Source of the DNA: an uncultured Eubacteriales bacterium
GTDB lineage: Bacteria; Bacillota_A; Clostridia; Lachnospirales; Lachnospiraceae
Direction: 5' to 3'
NCBI GenBank assembly: GCA_900321365.1
Contig: ONVT01000270.1
Location: forward strand, 1 to 14,713
DNA length: 14,713 bases
A program made the position numbers and the translations under genes. The notes beneath the pieces are model-generated. The model did no database searches. It had not been told where the DNA came from and saw only the letters and a list, made by a program, of their open reading frames with translations. Of the stretch, positions 6,371 through 13,570 are shown one piece after another (within the stretch, counting starts at the first letter, position 1; each line of letters starts with the position of its first letter).

Positions 6371-8209
6371 ATGAAGAAGATAATGATTCTGTTTCTGTTG
6401 ATTCTATGTGTATGCATCCCCGTGTCCGCGGCCGAGACGGAGAGCAGTACCGGTTATTCAGAGAAAAACGTTAAGGTGATCACAGGCGGTCAGGAGGCGG
6501 GTGAACTGGCTCTGCGTTTCTACGATGAGACGCCGAATGTTCCCTACATGGGGATCAGCGAGTACTCGGAGTATCTGAAGCAGCAGCCACTGACCCTGCA
6601 GGAAAACGGGGACGGCACGGTTGTACTTGAAAATGAGATCGGGGAAGGCCTTGTTTTCGATCCAGAAGCCGGCACGTTCACGATCGCTGACTGGAACCGG
6701 TTTTTTGACCTTCCCCTTCCGCTGGAAAACGAGGCATTGGGATGGAAGGACACGGCCACCCGGTTCATCAGGATCACGGATGTTGAGTTTGACAAAGAGG
6801 CTTCGCCTGTCACGCTCGATTTCGCAAAATACGGGATCCGGGTTTACGCGGATGAAGACGACATCTATCTGCCTGTATCGACGCTGTCCAATATCATGAC
6901 GGACATCGCGACAAACCATATCGTGTACAACGGTGAAAACCTGTATGCGCAGCGGATGAGTCTTGACGGGTCTACGCCGGAAGGACTGTATGGAACCGAG
7001 ACGCTCAAGGCGCAGCTGCAGGGACAGAAACGTCCGGCGGATCTGGCGAAGCAGTGTTATGCGGATCTGTGCTTTAACATCGACTATTTCTTCGGGCATC
7101 CCGGAAAAGCCCCGCTGGACGAAACGGTTTCAGAACTGGGACTGGACCAGGCGCTTGATACACTTGGAAGAAAAGGGAAATCGCTGAAGAAGAAACTGCA
7201 GTCAGAGGATCTGTCAAAGTACCTGTCCGGTCTGTACGAGGTACTGATGGTTTACCTGGGAGACGGACATACCCTCTTTACCAGCGCTGCGTCTGTGATG
7301 GCAGAAAACATGGATTCTGTCAAGTCAGTGTTCGGGATTCCTCTGCTCGGCGTTGATTTTACCGCGGATCTCGTCAGCAGTCCTGTCTACATGAAGCAGA
7401 CCCTGCACGAGTTGATATCGATGCAGCGCCAGATGTACTGGGGGGATGACACTTACCGGGAATCCGGAAACACGGCGATCATCCGTCTGGACTCCTTCAT
7501 GCCGGACGAAGCGGCGTGGGATCTTTATTACAAAGGAGAAGGAGATTTTCCGCAGGATCCTCTCGGAATCGTTCTCACCGGGCTTAAGAAGGCGTCAGAG
7601 AACCCGGAAATTGAAAATGTGATCTTTGACCTGAGCTGCAACAGCGGGGGAAGCCCTGATGTGATGATGGCGATCCTTGAAGTGGCCACCGGGCAGACAC
7701 AGTTATACGGAATTCATAAGCTGACAGACAGGAATATGACATTCACGTTTGAGGCGGACACGAATTTTGACGGGGTTTATGACGAGAAGGACAAGGAGCT
7801 GAGATATGATTTTAACTATGGCGTCCTCGTAACCCGGCATGCCTTCTCCTGCGGCAACCTGTTTCCGATCATTATTCAGGAAGCAGGAGCAGTTCTGATC
7901 GGAGAACCCAGCAGCGGCGGATCCTGCTGCGTCCAGGTCGGAACCGACGCGGAGGCTTTCACCTATATGATGTCCAGCGCCCAGTGGCAGCTCACGGATT
8001 CCGAAGGTGTTGATGTGGAGGGAGGATGCAGTATTGACCTGCCGATTGAAACCACGTCAAATGACAAGGTCGATTCATTCCTCAGCATTCTCGGCGTTGA
8101 TGAGGGCCTTCCCGGTTATGAGAAGTATTTTGACGACGAGTATCTGTCGGAGCTGATGAACAGCTGGTTCGGAACGGAGGAAGAGACAGAGCTGGCTCCT
8201 GCCGCATGA
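6371..8209 (+). CDS. Secreted S41-family serine peptidase
   Basis: A 612-residue exported protein. Residues 1-20 form a Sec signal peptide ending CIPVSA before AETES, with no lipobox. The first ~230 residues after it are not recognised. The S41 fold follows. LGDGHT (His300) matches the catalytic-histidine motif of tricorn/IRBP-type S41 enzymes. NVIFDLSCNSGGSPD is the strand-turn before the active site, and HAFSCGN carries the likely nucleophile Ser493, followed by AGAVLIGEPSSGG. The segment VEGGCSIDLPIE fits the family's closing PDI motif. I see no clear Ser-Lys dyad, so the CtpB-like (S41A) mechanism is less likely than a Ser-His-Glu type. A DTNFDGVYDEKD loop at 463-474 looks like a calcium-binding EF-hand loop. 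AAGGAGG at 6355-6361 supports the start. Substrate unknown; it probably acts outside the membrane. Confidence 0.85.
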   Translation: MKKIMILFLLILCVCIPVSAAETESSTGYSEKNVKVITGGQEAGELALRFYDETPNVPYMGISEYSEYLKQQPLTLQENGDGTVVLENEIGEGLVFDPEAGTFTIADWNRFFDLPLPLENEALGWKDTATRFIRITDVEFDKEASPVTLDFAKYGIRVYADEDDIYLPVSTLSNIMTDIATNHIVYNGENLYAQRMSLDGSTPEGLYGTETLKAQLQGQKRPADLAKQCYADLCFNIDYFFGHPGKAPLDETVSELGLDQALDTLGRKGKSLKKKLQSEDLSKYLSGLYEVLMVYLGDGHTLFTSAASVMAENMDSVKSVFGIPLLGVDFTADLVSSPVYMKQTLHELISMQRQMYWGDDTYRESGNTAIIRLDSFMPDEAAWDLYYKGEGDFPQDPLGIVLTGLKKASENPEIENVIFDLSCNSGGSPDVMMAILEVATGQTQLYGIHKLTDRNMTFTFEADTNFDGVYDEKDKELRYDFNYGVLVTRHAFSCGNLFPIIIQEAGAVLIGEPSSGGSCCVQVGTDAEAFTYMMSSAQWQLTDSEGVDVEGGCSIDLPIETTSNDKVDSFLSILGVDEGLPGYEKYFDDEYLSELMNSWFGTEEETELAPAA

Positions 8210-8326
8210 TAATAGAGTGTTTCCGCAAAACCGGCAGGCTTGTGCGAATATGTCAGGACAGTCATGTAGATGATACCTGAATTTTATATATCAGCAGCGA
8301 CGGAAAAACCGCTGTAACAGATGTGA

Positions 8327-8358
8327 GAGACCCTTGTCATGACAGGGGCCTCTTTTTT
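8327..8358 (+). terminator. Intrinsic terminator after the S41 peptidase gene
   Basis: Arms GAGACCCTTGT (8327-8337) and ACAGGGGCCTC (8342-8352) pair around CATG with one mismatch and one G-U, and are followed by TTTTTT (8353-8358). The 117 bases between the peptidase stop and this hairpin hold only a small CAGCG/CGCTG hairpin and no gene. Confidence 0.87.
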
Positions 8359-8373
8359 CTGCCGGAAACAATA

Positions 8374-8382
8374 TGTTATACT
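8374..8382 (+). promoter_or_regulatory. Extended -10 promoter of the K+ channel gene
   Basis: TGTTATACT fits an extended -10 (TGnTATAAT) with hexamer TATACT at 8377-8382. There is no good -35; the T-tract of the preceding terminator occupies that place. AGAAAGGGGAG (8401-8411) follows as the ribosome binding site for the ATG at 8416. Confidence 0.55.
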
Positions 8383-8415
8383 GTCGGAAGAAAACCTGTC
8401 AGAAAGGGGAGATTT

Positions 8416-9561
8416 ATGGATAACGGACAGTCTGTTCTGAAGAACAGGAAGTACCAGATTGCGATGGGAATTCTGTCTCTCAACGCTCTGGGAACCAGCC
8501 TGATGATGATACGAACCATGATGGGAAACACCGGGGAGGATCTTGAAGCTGACATAGGGCACATTAGCATCAGATATACTGCCCTGCGCCCTGTCGTAAC
8601 CTGGCTTTTTCTGGCGCTCGCCATACAGCATCTGATCCAGTGCATTGCCTCATTCCGGGAGTCCCGGCTCCTGTTTCTGAAACATCTGGTATATATCCTT
8701 TTTTCCGCCGGGGCCGCCGCCGGGGTCTTTTTCAGCAAAGACATTCCTTCTGCCCTGCCTGCTGCCTGTTTTATCTATCTGCTTGCGGGTCTTTTCGGCT
8801 GCCTGTTCGACCTGATCCGCAGCAGGGACAAATGGCACGTCATGCTGCTCATCCTCATGCTCCTGGTGGCCTTTCTTGGAGGATGCGCGGCAGTGCTCGT
8901 ATTCCTTGGCGGACCCGAAGAGCATAAGATGGCATGCCTGCTTGCGATCAGCCTCCTCTTTTTTGTGGTCGATGTTCAGGGAGTGGCCCTGATCTTTCCG
9001 CTTGCTTTTTCCTCTGTCCGGATGGATATCCTGAAGAGGATCATCAAAAAGACCTATGCGGTTGAGATTCTGTCCGGGATTGTGCTTCTCATTGTGGCGT
9101 TTTCCCTTATCCTGCCTGCCTTCGAGACGAATATCGACAATTTTGGGGATGCGTTGTGGTACTGTTTTGCGATTGTTACGACAATCGGGTTCGGGGATAT
9201 CTATGCCACGTCCATGATCGGAAGGATTCTGTCGGTGATTCTCGGGCTTTATGGTATCATCGTCGTTTCCCTGATCACGTCGATCATAGTAAATTTCTAC
9301 GGGGAAATGAAAAAAGAGGAGAAGGATGAGGAAAGCCCTTCTGATGAAAGCGACGACGGGGAGTCCGGAGAAAAAGCTCCTGACGAAAAAAAGAAAAAAA
9401 AGCGTGTGAAAAAGACATCTGATGAAAGAAAGAGAACGAGGCCTGAGAGAAGAACACCTGATGAAAGAAGGAGGAGGTCTGAGGAAATAATACCTGAAGG
9501 AAAAACCACATCTGGAAAGCCGGAGAGATATGTGGTGGTTATGGAGGAAATTGAACTATAG
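8416..9561 (+). CDS. Two-helix-pore potassium channel with six extra N-terminal membrane segments
   Basis: A 381-residue membrane protein. The selectivity filter is TTIGFGD at 255-261, preceded by the pore-helix sequence DALWYCFAIV and flanked by hydrophobic segments at ~213-233 and ~264-288. This is the ion-channel-2 (Pfam) layout and is K+-selective by filter. Six further hydrophobic segments (about 14-34, 57-80, 85-105, 109-130, 138-160, 168-192) come first. I see no regular arginine spacing of a voltage sensor in them. The C-terminal ~90 residues are cytoplasmic by prediction and highly charged, with 13-residue repeats instead of an RCK/TrkA-N domain. I use ATG 8416 because of AGAAAGGGGAG at 8401-8411; an earlier in-frame ATG at 8323 precedes the terminator and promoter. 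The gene is monocistronic by its flanking signals. The gating stimulus is unknown. Confidence 0.88.
   Translation: MDNGQSVLKNRKYQIAMGILSLNALGTSLMMIRTMMGNTGEDLEADIGHISIRYTALRPVVTWLFLALAIQHLIQCIASFRESRLLFLKHLVYILFSAGAAAGVFFSKDIPSALPAACFIYLLAGLFGCLFDLIRSRDKWHVMLLILMLLVAFLGGCAAVLVFLGGPEEHKMACLLAISLLFFVVDVQGVALIFPLAFSSVRMDILKRIIKKTYAVEILSGIVLLIVAFSLILPAFETNIDNFGDALWYCFAIVTTIGFGDIYATSMIGRILSVILGLYGIIVVSLITSIIVNFYGEMKKEEKDEESPSDESDDGESGEKAPDEKKKKKRVKKTSDERKRTRPERRTPDERRRRSEEIIPEGKTTSGKPERYVVVMEEIEL
9340..9531 (+). repeat. 39-bp (13-residue) degenerate tandem repeat in the channel tail
   Basis: CTGATGAAAG or a close variant starts at 9341, 9380, 9419 and 9458, an exact 39-base period. In protein, blocks start SDES, PDEK, SDER, PDER and PEGK at residues 309, 322, 335, 348 and 360; the fourth block is 12 residues. 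The first block is acidic, the next three strongly basic. Confidence 0.85.
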
Positions 9562-9627
9562 GAACTGTCCACAGCCATTCAAGTCACGCTGTGAAAAAAT
9601 CTGATCTGAGTTGTGACGGGCTCTCTT

Positions 9628-9670
9628 GCAGATCCGTCCTTAGGAATGAAGGACAGAAAACAGGATCTGC
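9628..9670 (+). promoter_or_regulatory. Structured leader hairpin before the unrecognised secreted-protein gene
   Basis: Outer arms GCAGATCC (9628-9635) and GGATCTGC (9663-9670) and inner arms GTCCTT (9636-9641) and AAGGAC (9649-9654) nest with an 8-base one-sided bulge. No U-run follows, so it is not a terminator. It ends about 40 bases before the GGAGGGAGG ribosome binding site. The rest of this 162-base gap shows no convincing promoter. Confidence 0.5.
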
Positions 9671-9723
9671 CTGGAAGGCAGGATTACAATTCGCAAAACA
9701 GGATCGACCGGAGGGAGGAAGTT

Positions 9724-10986
9724 ATGAGAAAACAGTTAAGAAGGATGGCAGCAGCAGCGGCAGTGGTTTCTCTGATGATGACAGTATCGGGACAGGCGGG
9801 AGAGATCGGTGACTTTCTGACAGGAGGAAACGGGAATACGGAGACGGCCATGACAGGCACAGCCGGAGATTTCTCCGCGGATACCACGTCTGCAGCCGCG
9901 CAGTCCCTGAACATGGTGAGCTGCACAGACAGCCAGACCGGGATTGATGTCGCCCGTGCGGTGGTGCCGGACAACTACAGTGTGACCAGTGAGACAACCT
10001 GGTGCGGAGGATGCCAGAGCCCCTCTTATCCGGCAAGCGTATTTGTTGACGCAAAGTCTCCGGACGGAAGTATCGAGATGACGTACGAATCCCCGCTCGC
10101 ATTCGTCCATCATCTGTACAGTTATGCCAACGGGCTTGATCTCACTTCTCATCAGGATTACGCGCTGGATACGGATCTCGTCATGATGATGCTGACATAT
10201 ATGAATGCGCAGCAGTTTTGTGACTATATCGCCCAGAACTACGTAGAGGGGGCGGCCAATATGACCTTCGTCTCAGAGGAGCCTGTCAGCCAGGAGGTTC
10301 AGGCAGTACTCGACCAGTGCAGCCAGCAGCTGAAGGATGCCTCAAACCAGTTCTACGCCTCTGCCGGCGCGAACAACATGTATGTGGATCTTGTCGAGAC
10401 AACCGTGGCAGAGCGCACCTACAGCTATACGGACACCGCGACCGGAAAGCAGAAATACCTGATCGTATCCGCTGCAGTACAGGGAAGCAGAACCGTGTCG
10501 GATTTTTCCAGCTATGGAATGGGAGAAGTGAAGATGGCCAATGTGGTCTGGGAGGTTCCTGCCAGATACTGCCTGATGTGTGATGCGGACAGGTTTGAGG
10601 AAGGGAAGGCTGTGTTTGATTCTTTCTGCAGCAATACGACGATCAGCGACCAGTTCAAACAGGCGATGTCAGATCTGAGCGACAGAATCATGCAGATTGT
10701 CCTGGAAGCGCGATCAGGTGGCGGAACAGGGGGCCTGGAAATCGCGTCCGGCACCATACTGGATTCCTTCAGTTCAGAGCTCAGCGGACAGGATGATTCT
10801 TATTCCAGCATTGAAGCATGGGATGATGTGATCATGGACCGCAACGATTACACCCTGTCAAACGGTGACAGTGTAAAGGTTGACACTTCTTACGATTACG
10901 TCTATGAGCTTTCGGACGGAAATGTCTACGCGACAGACAGCGCGCTGGATGAGCCTGCGGGAGGAACACTGCTCTACGCAAACTGA
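9724..10986 (+). CDS. Secreted protein of unknown function
   Basis: A 420-residue exported protein that I do not recognise. The N-terminus MRKQLRRMAAAAAVVSLMMTVSGQA is a Sec signal peptide with a positive head and no lipobox. A Gly/Thr/Ala/Ser-rich linker runs to about residue 60. The mature part begins around VSCTDSQTGIDVARAVVPDNY and contains a CGGC pair of cysteines (94 and 97) in TTWCGGCQSP. A mixed alpha/beta region follows (to ~350), then a C-terminal ~60-residue part with DVIMDRNDYTLSNGD and YDYVYELSDGNVYATD, which looks like short beta hairpins. ATG 9724 is chosen for GGAGGGAGGAA at 9710-9720 and the signal peptide; a start at 9613 would hide the signal peptide behind 37 polar residues. 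It is flanked by its own leader and terminator. It sits between a K+ channel and an S10 peptidase, but no functional link is shown. Confidence 0.85.
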   Translation: MRKQLRRMAAAAAVVSLMMTVSGQAGEIGDFLTGGNGNTETAMTGTAGDFSADTTSAAAQSLNMVSCTDSQTGIDVARAVVPDNYSVTSETTWCGGCQSPSYPASVFVDAKSPDGSIEMTYESPLAFVHHLYSYANGLDLTSHQDYALDTDLVMMMLTYMNAQQFCDYIAQNYVEGAANMTFVSEEPVSQEVQAVLDQCSQQLKDASNQFYASAGANNMYVDLVETTVAERTYSYTDTATGKQKYLIVSAAVQGSRTVSDFSSYGMGEVKMANVVWEVPARYCLMCDADRFEEGKAVFDSFCSNTTISDQFKQAMSDLSDRIMQIVLEARSGGGTGGLEIASGTILDSFSSELSGQDDSYSSIEAWDDVIMDRNDYTLSNGDSVKVDTSYDYVYELSDGNVYATDSALDEPAGGTLLYAN

Positions 10987-11008
10987 TGCCGTTCATAGAC
11001 CCTTTTTC

Positions 11009-11055
11009 GTTACAAGTCACATCCCTCAGTTACGGAGGTGACTTGTAACTTTTTT
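11009..11055 (+). terminator. Intrinsic terminator after the unknown secreted-protein gene
   Basis: GTTACAAGTCAC (11009-11020) and GTGACTTGTAAC (11038-11049) form a perfect 12-bp stem with a 17-base loop that can extend through CTC/GAG pairing. TTTTTT (11050-11055) follows. Confidence 0.93.
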
Positions 11056-11116
11056 CGCTGAATCAGTGAAAAGGCAGCAGTGAGAGCGGAACCGGCATGG
11101 TGAAATATGATATACT

Positions 11117-11151
11117 ACAGTCAACGTCAAAACTCTTTTGACGTTGACTGT
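11117..11151. promoter_or_regulatory. Perfect 16-bp dyad upstream of the S10 peptidase gene
   Basis: ACAGTCAACGTCAAAA (11117-11132), loop CTC, TTTTGACGTTGACTGT (11136-11151): a perfect inverted repeat. The outer flanks ATGATA and TATCAT can also pair. There is no U-run after it, so it is not a terminator. It overlaps promoter elements on both sides: an extended -10, TGATATACT (11108-11116), and a -35, TTGACG (11138-11143). It is either an operator or a stable 5' hairpin. Confidence 0.7.
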
Positions 11152-11165
11152 ATCTGCAGTATCAT
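11138..11165 (+). promoter_or_regulatory. Candidate promoter of the S10 peptidase gene
   Basis: A -35 TTGACG (11138-11143), a 16-base spacer and a -10 TATCAT (11160-11165), just ahead of GAGGAGG (11171-11177). An upstream alternative is the extended -10 TGATATACT at 11108-11116, which would place the dyad at the 5' end of the mRNA. With the downstream promoter the leader would be very short. Confidence 0.45.
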
Positions 11166-11187
11166 TTCATGAGGAGGAAACAGGATC

Positions 11188-12756
11188 ATGAGAAAACGAA
11201 CCGCCTTGCTGACCGCTGTTATTATGCTGATGGCCGCAGTGCCGGCTGCAGCCGGGTCAGAGGATACACCGGAAGCGGCACAGACAGAAGAAGCCGCAGC
11301 AGCTGACGATACCCGGGAAGAATCCTCTGATACAGAGGCTGATTCCGAAGAGAACGATTCCGCGCAGGACAACATTGTCACGACGAAGCATACCGCTGTC
11401 ATACAGGGAAAGGAGCTTTCCTATACGGCACAGGCAGGAACGATGGTTCTTGAGACCGGAGGAAACAGATGCGAGATCTTCTTCACGGCCTACACTCTGG
11501 ATGGCGTGGATCCTGCCGACCGTCCGATCACCTTTGCCTTTAATGGCGGCCCGGGAGCCTCCAGCATGACTCTTCATATCGCAGGTATGGGTCCGCGCAG
11601 GGTTGATGTGGATGAGAAAGGTTATGCGAAAACCATGCCGTCGAAGCTGGTTGACAACGGTAACTCCCTCCTTGATCTTACTGACCTCGTATTCATTGAC
11701 GCTGTCGGAACAGGGTATTCCCGTTCCCTGGAGGATTCGGATGATCCGTTTATCGGATACGACAACGACAGCCGAACGTTTGGCGACTTCATCCGCCAGT
11801 ATGTCAACCGGAACAGCCGCTGGGGAAGCAGGAAATACGTTGCCGGAGAATCCTATGGCACCACCCGGGCCGTCGGAATCTGCAGGTATCTTGCCGACAC
11901 CTGGGATATGAACCTGAACGGGCTGATCCTGATCTCTTCGATCAACGACCTGAGCGCCGTTGTTCCTGAGGAAGGGAACGAGATCCCCTATGCCACGTGC
12001 ATTCCCACCTATGCGGCCGATGCCTGGTATCAGGGCGTCCTTGACCCAAGATACCAGGAAATGCAGCTGGAAGATTTTCTGGAGGAAGTGCGCGTATTTG
12101 TCGAAGACGAGTATGTTCCCGCGCTGTTCCAGGGAAAGCACTTTACGGAAGAAGAGATGGATGCGCTTGCGGAGAAGTATTCCGGATACACGGGGCTTAA
12201 GAAGGAATATGTCCTGGAATCCAATCTGAGGGTCGGACTGGACGATTTCCTGACCGAACTTCTGAAGGATAAAAAGCTGACGGTCGGCAGGTATGACGGC
12301 AGGATTACCGGACCTGTCACAAGCGGGTCGATAGACGACGGGGAAGCCGACCCTTCCGACGCGGTATTTTCCCTGTCTATTGGGAATGCGTTTAACGACT
12401 ACGTCGTAAAGGAACTGGAATTCCAGACGGACCGCCCGTATCTTCCCATGAACGGGGATATCAACAATGCATGGACTTTCCCCGTGGACAGCTGGGGCGG
12501 CTACCTCAGCCAGGAGAATACGATATATGAGTGCATCTCAAAGAATCCTTTTCTGAAGGTCTGGGTTCTGTGCGGATACTTTGACGGAGCGACCCCGTTT
12601 TATTCCGCAGAGTACACCTTCAGCCATGTGTTCCTGAATGATGATCTGAAGGATAACCTGTCCTTTACCTATTATCACAGCGGGCATATGGTTTATATGG
12701 AAAAAGAGTCATTTGACAAGTTCCGCAGGGACGCGGAAGTATGGTTTGGACAATGA
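11188..12756 (+). CDS. Secreted serine carboxypeptidase-like protein, peptidase family S10
   Basis: A 522-residue exported alpha/beta hydrolase. Residues 1-22 are a Sec signal peptide ending PAAA. An acidic, Glu/Asp/Ala-rich linker (~23-62) follows. The S10 hallmarks are FNGGPGASS (substrate carboxylate and oxyanion region), VFIDAVGTGYS, the nucleophile Ser222 in GESYG, Asp466 in CGYFDGATPF and His500 in SGHMV. The triad is complete and in the right order, so carboxypeptidase activity, releasing C-terminal residues from peptides outside the cell, is expected. The start is fixed by GAGGAGG at 11171-11177. The gene stands alone between a terminator and a convergent terminator, with a perfect dyad in front. 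S10 enzymes are best known from eukaryotes, but bacterial secreted members occur. Peptide substrates are unknown. Confidence 0.93.
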   Translation: MRKRTALLTAVIMLMAAVPAAAGSEDTPEAAQTEEAAAADDTREESSDTEADSEENDSAQDNIVTTKHTAVIQGKELSYTAQAGTMVLETGGNRCEIFFTAYTLDGVDPADRPITFAFNGGPGASSMTLHIAGMGPRRVDVDEKGYAKTMPSKLVDNGNSLLDLTDLVFIDAVGTGYSRSLEDSDDPFIGYDNDSRTFGDFIRQYVNRNSRWGSRKYVAGESYGTTRAVGICRYLADTWDMNLNGLILISSINDLSAVVPEEGNEIPYATCIPTYAADAWYQGVLDPRYQEMQLEDFLEEVRVFVEDEYVPALFQGKHFTEEEMDALAEKYSGYTGLKKEYVLESNLRVGLDDFLTELLKDKKLTVGRYDGRITGPVTSGSIDDGEADPSDAVFSLSIGNAFNDYVVKELEFQTDRPYLPMNGDINNAWTFPVDSWGGYLSQENTIYECISKNPFLKVWVLCGYFDGATPFYSAEYTFSHVFLNDDLKDNLSFTYYHSGHMVYMEKESFDKFRRDAEVWFGQ

Positions 12757-12789
12757 CCGGCCGCAAGTCTGTTGGAACAACTGATTAAG

Positions 12790-12830
12790 AACTGCATAGA
12801 ATGAATCTGTTTGTCAGATATTATGCGGTT
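12790..12830. other. Imperfect hairpin downstream of the S10 gene
   Basis: AACTGCATA (12790-12798) pairs with TATGCGGTT (12822-12830) with one G-U. Inside, ATCTG (12805-12809) pairs with CAGAT (12815-12819) around TTTGT. No U-run follows on either strand. It could protect the 3' end of the S10 mRNA; the function is not established. Confidence 0.4.
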
Positions 12831-12869
12831 AGAAAACACTGTAACAGATGAGAATCGGAAAGCGCCGGT

Positions 12870-12916
12870 AAAAAACGCCAGCAGCCTGAGAGGAGATCTC
12901 TTAAGCTGCCGGCGTT
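12870..12916 (-). terminator. Intrinsic terminator of the small secreted-protein gene
   Basis: Read on the minus strand, AACGCCGGCAGC and GCTGCTGGCGTT pair over 12 bp with one mismatch. A smaller AGAG/CTCT pairing lies within the loop, and TTTTTT follows (plus-strand A-run 12870-12875). It ends the gene at 12935-13423. On the plus strand there is no U-run after the hairpin, so its use by the S10 gene is doubtful. Confidence 0.88.
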
Positions 12917-12934
12917 GTTGAGAAGGGAGTACCT

Positions 12935-13423
12935 TTATTCTCCTACGGAATCTTCTATGTAATCCGACGGCACCACACTGAAGCGTGCACTGACGATATC
13001 CCCATCCGCTTCAGAGCTGACTGCAATCATGAAATATGTGTCAGGGCCGGGAGAGAAGAAATAGTCGTTTGTTCCGTCCTCCTCGGTAAAGGCGAAACTG
13101 TGCGCATATTCTCTGTAACTGTCGCTTTCCTGGGCAGTCTTCATATAGTCCTGAAATACATCTTCATCGAGCGTGAGCCCGATCGCGGCAGCCGGATTGT
13201 TCACATCTGCCTTTCCATCATAGAGATATACGGCACCGGGAGCAAATTCAACGGACCAGCCGCCTGTCAGGTCAACGGTAACGATGACTTCATTTCCGTC
13301 CTGATCCAGATATGCTGTAGCAGTCTGTTCGTAGGTGGGATAGTCGGATTCTGTTTCAGCGCCAAATGCGATCATGGTACCCATCAGTGAGAGGGCAACG
13401 CCAAGGGCTATAGCTTTTTTCAT
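12935..13423 (-). CDS. Small secreted protein of unknown function
   Basis: A 162-residue exported protein that I do not recognise. MKKAIALGVALSLMGTMIAFGA is a clear Sec signal peptide, with no lipobox. The mature ~140 residues are acidic, free of cysteine, and rich in alternating hydrophobic residues (EVIVTVDLTGGWSVEFAPGA, AVYLYDG, TYFMIAVSS, ARFSVVPSDY), which suggests a beta-rich fold. Asp and Glu clusters are scattered through it. AAGGAGG at 13430-13436 is well placed for the ATG at 13423. It has its own terminator and a probable promoter at 13540-13569, so it is likely transcribed alone, although it lies 147 bases downstream of the thioesterase gene on the same strand. The function cannot be read; a cell-surface or extracellular binding protein is possible. 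Confidence 0.87.
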   Translation of the reverse strand: MKKAIALGVALSLMGTMIAFGAETESDYPTYEQTATAYLDQDGNEVIVTVDLTGGWSVEFAPGAVYLYDGKADVNNPAAAIGLTLDEDVFQDYMKTAQESDSYREYAHSFAFTEEDGTNDYFFSPGPDTYFMIAVSSEADGDIVSARFSVVPSDYIEDSVGE

Positions 13424-13539
13424 AATGAACCTCCTTGAAGAATGAAAATTGAAATGAAACTCCTGTCAGGACATACGAGCAAGAAGAGCGGAAGGCTAAA
13501 AAAGAGATACGCCGGTTTCCCGGTTTCCAGCCGCAATCT

Positions 13540-13569
13540 ATTATAAATCAAAATGCTGACATATGCGAA
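13540..13569 (-). promoter_or_regulatory. Probable promoter of the small secreted-protein gene
   Basis: On the minus strand a consensus -10 TATAAT (plus 13540-13545) has a partial -35, TTCGCA (plus 13564-13569), at an 18-base spacing. The leader of ~110 bases contains CGGTTTCC twice in tandem on the plus strand (13513-13528) and a TCCTGTCAGGA palindrome (13461-13471), neither of known role. Confidence 0.6.
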
Positions 13570-13570
13570 T

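Noticed and set aside
8323..8415. An in-frame ATG at 8323 as the start of the K+ channel
   Set aside because: The extra residues would be read through an intrinsic terminator hairpin and the -10 region. ATG 8416 has a good ribosome binding site.
9570..9600. CACAGC/GCTGTG hairpin just after the K+ channel stop as a terminator
   Set aside because: It has a 6-bp stem with a 12-base loop and is followed by A's, not T's, on the plus strand.
9613..9723. An in-frame ATG at 9613 as the start of the unknown secreted protein
   Set aside because: The added 37 residues are polar and would mask the signal peptide; GGAGGGAGG sits directly before ATG 9724.
8312..12850. The 12-mer CTGTAACAGATG occurring at 8312-8323 and 12839-12850, both downstream of secreted-peptidase genes
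   Set aside because: The match is only 12 bases with little flanking similarity. It is suggestive, but too short to call a repeat family without a genome-wide count.
13506..13530. Tandem CGGTTTCC copies and CCGG/GAAA/CCGG as a terminator of the thioesterase gene
   Set aside because: The only hairpin is a 4-bp stem. A T-run follows on the minus strand but the stem is too weak, and a -10 box (TATAAT) lies directly before it.
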